In this document: positions 1 to 5,575 of the stretch, in pieces
Layout of the letters: every line of letters starts with the position of its first letter
How positions within the stretch are numbered: position 1 is the stretch's first letter
From: Promethearchaeota archaeon
Lineage (GTDB): Archaea > Asgardarchaeota > Lokiarchaeia > Sigynarchaeales > SOKP01
Length of the DNA stretch: 5,575 nt
Direction: 5' to 3'
Assembly: GCA_019057975.1 (NCBI GenBank)
Contig: JAHLWJ010000312.1
Span: forward strand, 1-5,575
Notes under the pieces: generated by a model
Told to the model about the DNA's origin: nothing
Seen by the model: the letters and a program-made list of their open reading frames with translations, nothing else
The model's database searches: none
Program-made: the position numbers and the translations under genes

Positions 1-93
1 GAGAAGAGAAATACGATTCCTGGATTAAAAATGATTTACGAACCAGAGTATCTAAGATTTTTTCAAGCTCGATTTGAAAAAGTATCTCTTTAA
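1..93 (+). CDS. C-terminal end of an unidentified protein (5' partial)
   Basis: Frame 1 is open from the first base to a TAA at 91-93 and gives 30 residues ending ARFEKVSL. The other two plus frames close early. The peptide is mixed charged and aromatic (EPEYLRFFQARFEK), as expected for an amphipathic C-terminal helix of a real protein, and it stops 5 bp before the stop codon of the converging acetyltransferase gene, as a true gene end would. An ATG at 31-33 lies inside this frame but would encode only 20 residues, so it is not taken as a start. The family cannot be identified from so short a fragment. The ending loosely recalls the terminal helix of PLD-like or TrmB-like proteins, but that is too weak to use as a call. 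Confidence 0.5.
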   Translation, partial: EKRNTIPGLKMIYEPEYLRFFQARFEKVSL

Positions 94-112
94 AATATTT
101 AAAATCTTTTTT
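77..112. terminator. Overlapping T-tract terminators of convergent genes
   Basis: Two genes converge here with 5 bp between their stop codons. In the plus direction a T6 run (107-112) follows the stop of the left-edge gene and lies inside the end of the acetyltransferase gene. In the minus direction, T-rich runs (complement of A runs at 92-95, 77-81 and 101-104) follow the acetyltransferase stop. There is no GC-rich stem. Archaeal RNA polymerase can terminate on U-tracts alone, so this is a reasonable but unproven bidirectional terminator. Confidence 0.35.
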
Positions 113-572
113 CAAGCACAGTTATTATTGGATGAAATCCAGCTTTGCCAAAAACATCAAGAAGTTTTTTATCAGTCTTATAAGCAAGATTGATTCTTAT
201 CGAATCGCATCCCCACGATTGCAAAATCTGAATAGCCCTATCTGCTAAGAGTTTTCCAACACCTCTACCTATATATCCTTCTTTAGTTGCCCAATGATCT
301 AAATATCCAATGTATTGCCCTAAGGTATTTTTTTGAGCTTCAATCACACCCATACTTACTACTTTACCAGACTTCAATTCTGCAATCAGAGTAATTCGTT
401 TTAGATTTGGTTTAAATTGCCTTAATCCCGAAGATTCTCTCCATTGATTTTCGTTGAATCCAATATCAAATAATTTATTAAGTCCTTTCAAGATTTCTAA
501 AGTTGCTTGATAATCTGATGTTCGGTAATTTCTTATGATTATATCTTCATCTTTAATTATATCTTCTGACAT
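99..572 (-). CDS. GNAT-family N-acetyltransferase
   Basis: The protein (157 residues from the ATG) has the size and layout of a single-domain GCN5-related acetyltransferase, which moves the acetyl group of acetyl-CoA to an amine. The N-terminus (IIIRNYRTSDYQATLEIL) is the usual beta1-alpha1 opening. The pyrophosphate-binding loop of motif A is at about residues 99-108 (GYIGRGVGKL). The first position of the canonical R/Q-x-x-G-x-G is Ile here. The fold ends with the typical helix and strand AGFHPIITVLEKRF. The substrate cannot be told; it could be a small molecule or a protein amine. Two starts compete: GTG at 584, 2 bp after the upstream stop, and ATG at 572, 14 bp after it. ATG is chosen because GTG has no ribosome site and the product then begins MSED. 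Either way it is the second gene of a tight pair and probably translationally linked to it. The protein is soluble and cytoplasmic. Confidence 0.85.
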   Translation of the reverse strand: MSEDIIKDEDIIIRNYRTSDYQATLEILKGLNKLFDIGFNENQWRESSGLRQFKPNLKRITLIAELKSGKVVSMGVIEAQKNTLGQYIGYLDHWATKEGYIGRGVGKLLADRAIQILQSWGCDSIRINLAYKTDKKLLDVFGKAGFHPIITVLEKRF

Positions 573-586
573 TATACTTTCCACTA

Positions 587-1621
587 TTAACTTGTAATTT
601 TATTTATTATTTTTAAATCTATTCTTTGAATAAGAATTTTTTGAATGCTTTCACTTCCCTCTCGTTGATTGATAGAAAACAAATATTCATCAATATAAGG
701 AACGATTGGGGAAACAAATAAAAGTTCCTCTTGAGGAAACCAAAAATCAATCTCCTGGGTCATAACCTCCTTCTCAAAAAATTCTTTCAGATGAGTTATT
801 GTTATTGAAATGTCCTTCAACTCTTCATTTGTATTGTTTTGAACTGTAATCTCAATTTCTTGACTATTTTCTACAAGGTTGATGGATGTTATAGATAACG
901 GTTGATTAATTGTAAGGTCGTTATCTGTTTGCTTATTAGGATCAAACAGTTCGATAGTTGAAAATTCATCTCCTCCTTTTAAACTACTAGGATCAAATCC
1001 TTTTAATGCGAAATAAGAAATAGCTCTTTGAGTTTTAAGAGAGGGTGATTCGGCTCTTTTCTGAGTTACATTTGAAAAGTACTCTTTAACGGTTTTGTCA
1101 ATCAATTCTCTCATAAAGAACTTTATTTTGTTTCCTTTTTTTATATATTCTTGTATTTTTGGTGTTTTGATTACTGTCTCCCTTGCAATCTCACTTTCAA
1201 TAACCTCATAAAACTCATTTTCAAATTTATTTCTTATTTCGTCCGTTAGTTTTCGAATGAGATTATCCCCAAAAATTTCTAATTCGATCGGCAAAGACAC
1301 TACTACTACTATTGTTTCTGGAGTTTCTTCTTCAAGACCTGCGCGCCTTTTCTTTCTTTCCGATTTAGCTAAGAATTTCTTACCAAAAAAAGCGTATCCT
1401 TTGTATTCTAAATCTATATGATCAAGTTCCTCTGTTTCTAAAAACCATATTGGGTGATAATTTATGGGCCGCATGTATTTTTTATTGCTTCTAAATCTAT
1501 CATCGGGATACATTAATAGAGGTATTTGTCCCTTTTTTTCATCAAAATACATTATATAGACTACGCATAAATATTCGTTAGGATTTTTTTCCAATGAATC
1601 ACTATTAAATATATCAGCCAC
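587..1621 (-). CDS. Uncharacterised Asgard-like protein, possible longin-like N-terminus plus Ig-like C-terminus
   Basis: I do not recognise a named family. The start is GTG at 1621: an in-frame TAG lies 27 bp upstream, and the first ATG is residue 24, inside the first strand. No Shine-Dalgarno is visible, so the mRNA may be leaderless. Three parts can be seen. Residues 17-145 look alpha/beta: strand CVVYIMYFDEKKGQIPLLMY with a G-x-x-P turn, strand YKGYAFFGKKFLA, then strand TIVVVVSLP leading into a long amphipathic helix (FGDNLIRKLTDEIRNKF). This order is longin-like. A polybasic loop (KSERKKRRAG, residues 86-95) interrupts it. Residues 150-200 form a charged helical linker. Residues 240-340 are strand-rich (LSITSINL, EIEITVQNNTNEELKDISIT, DEYLFSI), resembling an Ig-like or appendage beta-sandwich. 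There is no signal peptide or membrane span, so it is cytoplasmic. The acetyltransferase gene follows 2-14 bp downstream. That it is a gene is nearly certain; the fold reading is inference. Confidence 0.6.
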   Translation of the reverse strand: MADIFNSDSLEKNPNEYLCVVYIMYFDEKKGQIPLLMYPDDRFRSNKKYMRPINYHPIWFLETEELDHIDLEYKGYAFFGKKFLAKSERKKRRAGLEEETPETIVVVVSLPIELEIFGDNLIRKLTDEIRNKFENEFYEVIESEIARETVIKTPKIQEYIKKGNKIKFFMRELIDKTVKEYFSNVTQKRAESPSLKTQRAISYFALKGFDPSSLKGGDEFSTIELFDPNKQTDNDLTINQPLSITSINLVENSQEIEITVQNNTNEELKDISITITHLKEFFEKEVMTQEIDFWFPQEELLFVSPIVPYIDEYLFSINQREGSESIQKILIQRIDLKIINKITS

Positions 1622-1640
1622 TTGAAACCAGTTTTTAAAG

Positions 1641-1650
1641 GTATTCTATA
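1641..1650 (-). promoter_or_regulatory. Candidate TATA box for the 344-residue gene
   Basis: Read on the minus strand this is TATAGAATAC, centred about 25 bp before the GTG start at 1621. The archaeal TATA box normally lies about 25 bp before the transcription start, so transcription would begin at or next to the GTG and give a leaderless mRNA. That agrees with the lack of a Shine-Dalgarno sequence. A competing box is the complement of 1731-1740, which would give a leader of about 90 nt. Confidence 0.3.
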
Positions 1651-1693
1651 ACAATTAGTTAATCGTTCTACAATTGAATTAAATTTTACTTAT

Positions 1694-1708
1694 GTTAAAA
1701 AATTTAAC
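1694..1708. repeat. 15-bp perfect palindrome, possible operator
   Basis: The sequence GTTAAA-AAA-TTTAAC has two perfect 6-bp inverted arms around a 3-bp spacer. It lies between the candidate promoters of the divergent genes, a usual place for a dimeric winged-helix or HTH regulator to bind. A shorter TAAC-N5-GTTA inverted pair occurs at 1649-1661 and shares the GTTAA core. In an AT-rich spacer a palindrome of this size can occur by chance. Confidence 0.3.
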
Positions 1709-1732
1709 GATATTACTTACTATATTTACAAT

Positions 1733-1741
1733 TTTATAAAA
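1733..1741 (+). promoter_or_regulatory. Candidate TATA box for the enolase-superfamily gene
   Basis: TTTATAAAA is the best match to an archaeal TATA box in the spacer. It predicts a start near 1763 and a leader of about 60 nt. A second candidate, TTTTTAAAAC near 1768-1777, predicts a start near 1799 and a leader of about 27 nt that would still contain the putative ribosome site at 1813. The sequence alone does not decide between them. Confidence 0.3.
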
Positions 1742-1812
1742 ATAGTAAAAAATTAAATTCTTCAGAATTTTTAAAACCTAATTTAGATTATCTACTCTTA
1801 TTCATTATTAAA

Positions 1813-1818
1813 AAGGTA
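1813..1818 (+). promoter_or_regulatory. Weak Shine-Dalgarno before the enolase-superfamily gene
   Basis: AAGGTA lies 7 bp upstream of the ATG at 1826 and can pair in part with the anti-SD end of archaeal 16S rRNA (core AGGT). It is the clearest ribosome-site candidate in the window and supports the ATG at 1826 as the start. The other starts have little or nothing comparable. Confidence 0.4.
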
Positions 1819-1825
1819 AATTCAT

Positions 1826-2914
1826 ATGATTATTACAGATGTTAAATCGTACTTATTAGAGCTTGATTTTAAGATTAAGATTGGCTCTATGCCGAGATTA
1901 AAAGCAACAGGTTTATATATAAATATTTTAACAGATGAAGGAATCGATGGATGGGCATTAAGTCATTGGAATCTTAGCAACGCCGCACAGAAGATTTTTA
2001 TAGATGAAGCTCTTAAAAAAATGTTGATCCGGAAGGATCCTTTTATGACAGAAGATATCTTTCATACAATCTACACATCCAGTAATCGGATTATGTTTGG
2101 AATTCCATCAGCTACTTCCGCTATTATGGTTGCGTGCTGGGACATTATAGGTAAAGCAACAAAACAACCAATCTATAGATTATTAGGAGGGAGAAAACAA
2201 AAAATTAGAGCCTACGCTTCTATGCCACGTGGATATAAACCCAAAGCAGCAGTAGGCGCTGTTGAGTCTGCTATGAAACCAGAATTAGGTGGTTTTAAAG
2301 CCGTCAAATTAAGAATTGGAAATGGACTAAAAAAAGATGAAGAATTGATAAGAGAAGTAAGAGACACATTTCCAGAGATAGATATTATGGTCGACGCTAA
2401 TTCTGCTTATGATTCTGTAAATGAAGCACTCAAAGTGGCAAATATTTGTGCTAAATATGATGTTGCTTGGTTAGAGGAACCTATTCCAACCGACAATCTT
2501 AATGGGCTAGCTAAGATAAGAAAGAAATCTCCGGTTCAAATTGCTGGAGGAGAAAACGACATGGGTATATTTAGATTTGAAGATATCCTCTCTAAAGAAT
2601 GCTTTGATATCATACAACCAGATACAACTCGTAGTGGAGGGTATCTACAAATGAAAAAGATTGATGCAATTGCAGAAGTTAAAGGTGTTCGGTGTATTCC
2701 TCATATATTTGGATTTGGGCATATTTTAGCGGCAAATCTTCATTTTATAATGTCAACTAGATGTGATTGGTGCGAGTTCCCATTCATACCTGAAGTATAT
2801 CAGCTCTTAGAAGATCCAATCAAAGCTGAAAACGGAATAGTAAAAGCTTTAGAAAAACCTGGTTTAGGTGTGGAAATAAATCAAAAAATGTTCGAAGAAA
2901 ATGTTCTTAAATAA
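1826..2914 (+). CDS. Mandelate racemase-subgroup enolase-superfamily enzyme, probable sugar-acid dehydratase
   Basis: The 362-residue protein has the full length of this family. Residues 1-125 are the alpha+beta capping domain, including the WDIIGKATKQPIYRLLGG signature (105-122). Residues 126-320 are the modified TIM barrel, followed by the C-terminal part of the cap. Metal ligands of the superfamily are all present: D190 (VDAN), E217 (WLEEP) and E243 (GGEN). The His-Asp dyad that marks the mandelate racemase subgroup is D266 (QPDTTRSGG) and H293 (PHIFGFG), with spacings (23 and 27) that match mandelate racemase. E317 fits the stabilising Glu. The K-x-K motif reads K161-L-R163, so the second base is Arg. 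The family abstracts a proton next to a carboxylate in a Mg-dependent way, and most members with this dyad dehydrate aldonic or aldaric acids to 2-keto-3-deoxy acids. The exact substrate cannot be told. It is cytoplasmic and appears to be a single-gene transcript. Confidence 0.88.
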   Translation: MIITDVKSYLLELDFKIKIGSMPRLKATGLYINILTDEGIDGWALSHWNLSNAAQKIFIDEALKKMLIRKDPFMTEDIFHTIYTSSNRIMFGIPSATSAIMVACWDIIGKATKQPIYRLLGGRKQKIRAYASMPRGYKPKAAVGAVESAMKPELGGFKAVKLRIGNGLKKDEELIREVRDTFPEIDIMVDANSAYDSVNEALKVANICAKYDVAWLEEPIPTDNLNGLAKIRKKSPVQIAGGENDMGIFRFEDILSKECFDIIQPDTTRSGGYLQMKKIDAIAEVKGVRCIPHIFGFGHILAANLHFIMSTRCDWCEFPFIPEVYQLLEDPIKAENGIVKALEKPGLGVEINQKMFEENVLK

Positions 2915-2934
2915 AATAATAAATTTCTTTTTTT
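2909..2934. terminator. Bidirectional T-tract terminator between convergent genes
   Basis: Only 18 bp separate the stop codons of the enolase-superfamily gene (TAA, 2912-2914) and the peptidase gene (TAA, 2935-2933). A T7 run at 2928-2934 serves the plus transcript and overlaps the peptidase stop. On the minus strand the T-rich complement of 2909-2923 serves the peptidase transcript and overlaps the end of the other gene. No stem-loop is visible, which fits archaeal U-tract termination. Confidence 0.45.
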
Positions 2935-4909
2935 AAACTTGGTTCACAATATTTTCTTTTTCTAAAAAGTTAACGAGTTCTACAACCTTATTTGGCAGAA
3001 TAATGAGGTTATATTCCAAAGACAAAAAGCTTGTTACCCTTAAAAGGTTATATCCCTTACATACTAAATTAATCAACTCGCATATTGGACCTAAATACTC
3101 AGACTCCAAACGCTTGCAAAAATCTTTAAATGATGGATTTTCAAATAGAGAAAATAGTTGGTCTACAACAAGGGGTCCATTGAAGTTGGGCTTATAGCTT
3201 AAATTTAATTTAGATTCTAATATTTCAGTTTCTTTATCTCCTCTGTATTCTTTAATTTGATTACTCCATCTTAAACTGTAAATTTCAAGGATTTCTGAAA
3301 TTTCTTTCTTAGTCGGTTCCAGCAGGCTGACTAATTTAGAGGATGAGTCAACATTTTCTACCCACTTTAATAAATTCAATTCATAATCATGAAATGATTG
3401 AATGATATCAGTTCCTAATACAACTAATTCAATTAAATCTTCTTTACTTGACTTATCTTTTTGAATGGTTATGCTTAATATTAATTCTTCTAAAAGTTTG
3501 ATTGCTTTTCCCCATCTACTATATATACCTTGATGAATAATAGGCCATAACTCAAATATTAAATTATCATCTAATACTGAGAGTATATGAGATATGGATA
3601 TACCCATTCCGACAACTCTTTTCAATTCTGTAGAATCACAGTATTCTACAGTATCCATTGATGAGTGATAATAAGGATCCTCATGTCCAAACATAAGTGA
3701 GGGTATTCCGAAGTATGAATCAGCAAAAAGAACATGATCACTCCCTCCTTCAAAACTGGTTAACCGAAAACTCATTGGAACTTTTGTACCATTAATCGCG
3801 ATACCCATAGGATGATCAGCAATCTTCTCTATAAATAGTGTTGCAATATCATTGAGGATTGATGGAGTGGAATGAGGAGCTAAATTTACTTGTAAAGGAT
3901 ACCCTATTTTGAGGCGATGTTCTCCAATCATATCTAAATTAAGACATGCTAACACGTTGTTTATTTTATTTTTGTGATATTTCATCCACGAGACGGTCCC
4001 ATTAAACTCTGGCACCCACACAAACCTAATAGTTCTTTTAGGTTGTTTTAATGCTTTTTTATCAATTAAATGTTTCAATGTTCTTGCGAGTTCCAATAGC
4101 CCTGCAGCTCCACTAGCATTATCATTTGCGCTTGGAAATGGATGACATAAATGAGCAATAATTATTATTTCTTGGTCAGGATATTCTCTTCCTCTAATAG
4201 AAGTCGTTATTACTTCTAGACTTCCATTCATAAATTTCGCATTTATTTTCGCATGTACCTTTACTGGCCCTTTTTCTAATAACTCTTTTAAGTAAATAGC
4301 TTGTTTGTAAGAAATGCTAAAACCAAATTTAGCAGAATTAAGCCGATCATGAGTAGTGAAAAAACTATTATAAATTCGCTTATCTAATTGATCGCCCGTT
4401 CTTTTCAAATCAGGATAATAAATCACCCCTAGTGCTCCTGAACTTTCGATGTAGGAATGAAACCTATATGTTGAACTAGAAATCAATATCAGTTTACCAT
4501 CGATATCCTTACTTTCATAATCTTCCTTTTTATCCCCTTTTCCTATATCAACTACTTCAGCTATAATATCACATGATTTTGAATGTGTTACAATAGATGT
4601 TTGAATTTCATTATAATCGCATAATTTTATTCTTTCTGGCTCGGTAATCCAAAGCTCACCAGACTCAATTTCCCATTGGTAAGCTGCGACATACCCCCAA
4701 GCATTATTTTTTCCATCAGCAGGGGATTTAAAGTGTTCAATTTCGTTATATCCAATCCTAGATAATTCATTCTTTATTATTTCAGCAATATCGTGATACC
4801 CCTTAGAACCTTGTATTCTGCTAAATTGAGATATCTTTGCGACCCAATCCCAAGCTCTTTGCCCATTAACTTCAGATAAAATATCATTAAGGTATTTTTC
4901 AATATCCAT
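2933..4909 (-). CDS. M28-family / DUF4910-type aminopeptidase-like metalloprotein with PA-like insert and C-terminal extension
   Basis: The protein is 658 residues long, larger than most M28 enzymes. It has no signal peptide and is probably cytoplasmic. Residues 1-110 form the start of the peptidase fold (FSRIQGSKGYHDIAEIIKNE). Residues 112-230 resemble the protease-associated (PA) insert (GKLILISSST, GALGVIYYPD). The zinc-site motifs follow in M28 order: H253 in AHLCHPFPSANDNASG with D263, E301 in WVPEFNGT, D326 in NLDMIGE, and H415 in YYHSSMDT; GGSDHVLF at 388-395 is also typical. The usual EE pair is P300-E301, so the general base seems absent at its normal place, and HxD is replaced by HLCH. 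Residues 450-658 are helical. The last part (about 605-655) looks like the winged-helix tail seen in DUF4910-type proteins. The likely role is release of N-terminal amino acids from peptides, but the substrate is unproven. The ATG at 4909 is fixed by an in-frame TAG 3 bp upstream. Confidence 0.82.
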   Translation of the reverse strand: MDIEKYLNDILSEVNGQRAWDWVAKISQFSRIQGSKGYHDIAEIIKNELSRIGYNEIEHFKSPADGKNNAWGYVAAYQWEIESGELWITEPERIKLCDYNEIQTSIVTHSKSCDIIAEVVDIGKGDKKEDYESKDIDGKLILISSSTYRFHSYIESSGALGVIYYPDLKRTGDQLDKRIYNSFFTTHDRLNSAKFGFSISYKQAIYLKELLEKGPVKVHAKINAKFMNGSLEVITTSIRGREYPDQEIIIIAHLCHPFPSANDNASGAAGLLELARTLKHLIDKKALKQPKRTIRFVWVPEFNGTVSWMKYHKNKINNVLACLNLDMIGEHRLKIGYPLQVNLAPHSTPSILNDIATLFIEKIADHPMGIAINGTKVPMSFRLTSFEGGSDHVLFADSYFGIPSLMFGHEDPYYHSSMDTVEYCDSTELKRVVGMGISISHILSVLDDNLIFELWPIIHQGIYSRWGKAIKLLEELILSITIQKDKSSKEDLIELVVLGTDIIQSFHDYELNLLKWVENVDSSSKLVSLLEPTKKEISEILEIYSLRWSNQIKEYRGDKETEILESKLNLSYKPNFNGPLVVDQLFSLFENPSFKDFCKRLESEYLGPICELINLVCKGYNLLRVTSFLSLEYNLIILPNKVVELVNFLEKENIVNQV

Positions 4910-4929
4910 GATCTAAACAATAATGAATG

Positions 4930-4956
4930 TTTTTTATTTATTTTTTATTTATTTTT
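4930..4956. repeat. 11-bp tandem A/T repeat with phased T6 tracts
   Basis: The unit TTTTTTATTTA occurs twice exactly (4930-4940 and 4941-4951) and is followed by a further T5. The T6 tracts thus recur every 11 bp, close to one helical turn, which can bend DNA. The repeat sits 21 bp upstream of the peptidase start. On the coding (minus) strand it reads as A-tracts, near where a promoter for that gene would lie. It may instead be simple slippage. Confidence 0.45.
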
Positions 4957-5014
4957 AATTAAATATGAACTAATTAGAATAAAGCATACTTCAATTGGAT
5001 TTTTTCTTTTTTTA

Positions 5015-5575
5015 TCATTTATTCTCTAAATCAAGTCTCCTTTTTAATAAAGTATCTCTACATTCCTTCAATTCATTAGGATAATAAAAGTATGGAATAA
5101 TCCAAAAGAGTGATCCACTTAACCAAATAATTAAAACTATAAAAATAGCAAAAGGTAACAATGACATATTCCTTTCGATCATGGAAGATATCAGCAAATT
5201 TCCAATAATACCCCCGAGATTCACCATTAATCCATTCATAGCATTCGCTGTACTTCTAACCTCAGGTAGAGATACCTCTGAATAAATAGCAAATTGATTT
5301 CCAGAAGAGAAAGCTACAAAAAAAAATCCTAAATAACCTATTATCACAAAAAATATCCAAGAAAAGACAATTTGAAGCATCGTTTCAGTATAGAATGGTA
5401 TTAAGTAAAATGCCAATAAAAGAGAAATTCCTACAATAAGACCGATTAACGAAACAATCACTCGGCCTTTTAACTTTCCGGATCTGAAATATTTATCTCC
5501 TAATCTTCCTCCTATAATGGATCCAAGGAGAGCACCACTTCCAGCTAGAATATAAATAGTTGTGACTATTAATTC
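5015..5575 (-). CDS. Major facilitator superfamily transporter, C-terminal part (5' partial, spinster-like)
   Basis: The frame is open from the right edge to a TGA at 5017-5015, giving the last 186 residues of a larger protein. It opens with a hydrophobic helix (residues 3-23) and then GGRLGDKYFRSGKLKGR, an MFS motif-A loop of the kind found between helices 2 and 3 and again between 8 and 9. Four more membrane helices follow at about 39-61, 68-92, 110-134 and 139-164, then a charged cytoplasmic tail. This fits helices 8-12 of a 12-helix permease. The loop EVSLPEVRSTANAM before helix 11 resembles the PE-x-R-x-TA loop of spinster-like MFS proteins. The valine codon GTG at 5461 is internal and is not a start. 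The substrate is unknown. The gene runs in the same direction as the peptidase, 105 bp away, and that spacer has no T-run on this strand, so read-through into the peptidase is plausible. Confidence 0.85.
   Translation of the reverse strand, partial: ELIVTTIYILAGSGALLGSIIGGRLGDKYFRSGKLKGRVIVSLIGLIVGISLLLAFYLIPFYTETMLQIVFSWIFFVIIGYLGFFFVAFSSGNQFAIYSEVSLPEVRSTANAMNGLMVNLGGIIGNLLISSMIERNMSLLPFAIFIVLIIWLSGSLFWIIPYFYYPNELKECRDTLLKRRLDLENK

Larger units (their letters stand above)
1622..1825. promoter_or_regulatory. Divergent intergenic promoter region
   Basis: These 204 bp separate two genes that point away from each other and hold no credible ORF. The composition is almost all A and T. TATA-like boxes can be proposed in both directions, and a 15-bp palindrome lies near the middle, so one or both genes may be controlled from here. 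The boxes are read by eye, and in DNA this AT-rich such matches arise easily by chance. Confidence 0.6.

Noticed and set aside
31..93. A tiny ORF starting at the ATG at 31
   Set aside because: It would encode 20 residues, and the same frame is open back to base 1, so it is better read as the tail of a longer gene.
1299..1310. Four ACT trinucleotide repeats
   Set aside because: On the coding strand they are part of the codons for a run of valines in a predicted beta-strand. Four copies are explained by coding and do not suggest a microsatellite with a function.
3003..3197. A 64-codon open frame on the plus strand
   Set aside because: It lies wholly inside the peptidase gene on the opposite strand, has no ribosome site or recognisable motif, and looks like a chance antisense frame.
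5015..5461. A short 148-residue membrane protein starting at the GTG at 5461
   Set aside because: The frame stays open to the right edge, and the upstream residues form an MFS helix and motif-A loop, so the GTG is an internal valine codon of a longer transporter.
1..5575. CRISPR arrays, tRNA or rRNA genes, insertion-sequence ends, riboswitches
   Set aside because: No regularly spaced repeats, cloverleaf-like conserved arms, transposase genes or long inverted repeats were seen on reading. Structured RNA cannot be fully excluded without a covariance search.

Overview
The window is very AT-rich. It holds five protein genes, two of them cut by the window edges or nearly so, plus the last 30 codons of a further gene at the left edge. 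No rRNA, tRNA, CRISPR array, insertion sequence or prophage gene was seen. The style suggests an archaeon: weak or missing Shine-Dalgarno sequences, GTG starts, TATA-like boxes instead of -35/-10 pairs, and T-tract ends without GC-rich stems. The protein set resembles the Asgard (Lokiarchaeota-like) gene complement: a large M28/DUF4910-type aminopeptidase, an acid-sugar dehydratase of the enolase superfamily, a spinster-like MFS permease, and a lysine/glutamate-rich protein with a possible longin-like start. The assignment to Asgard archaea is an inference from protein style, not proof.

Layout, left to right. Bases 1-93 are the C-terminal end of an unidentified plus-strand gene. It converges on a minus-strand pair: a 344-residue uncharacterised protein (587-1621) followed closely by a GNAT acetyltransferase (99-572, or 99-584 if the GTG is used). 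A 204-bp divergent intergenic region (1622-1825) carries TATA-like boxes and a 15-bp palindrome. It separates this pair from a plus-strand mandelate racemase-type enolase-superfamily gene (1826-2914). That gene converges, with only 18 bp between stop codons, on a minus-strand aminopeptidase-like gene (2933-4909). Upstream of the peptidase, on the same strand and 105 bp away, is the C-terminal part of an MFS transporter that runs off the right edge (5015-5575).

How they may work together. The transporter, the cytoplasmic peptidase and the sugar-acid dehydratase are all compatible with uptake and breakdown of organic matter. The MFS gene has no U-tract of its own before the peptidase, so the two may be co-transcribed. 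The 344-residue protein is the least explained gene. Its N-terminal half looks like a longin-type alpha/beta module with a polybasic loop, and its C-terminal third looks like an immunoglobulin-like beta-sandwich. That combination recalls vesicle-coat and trafficking adaptors, and it is the most interesting lead here, though it rests on fold-level pattern reading only.
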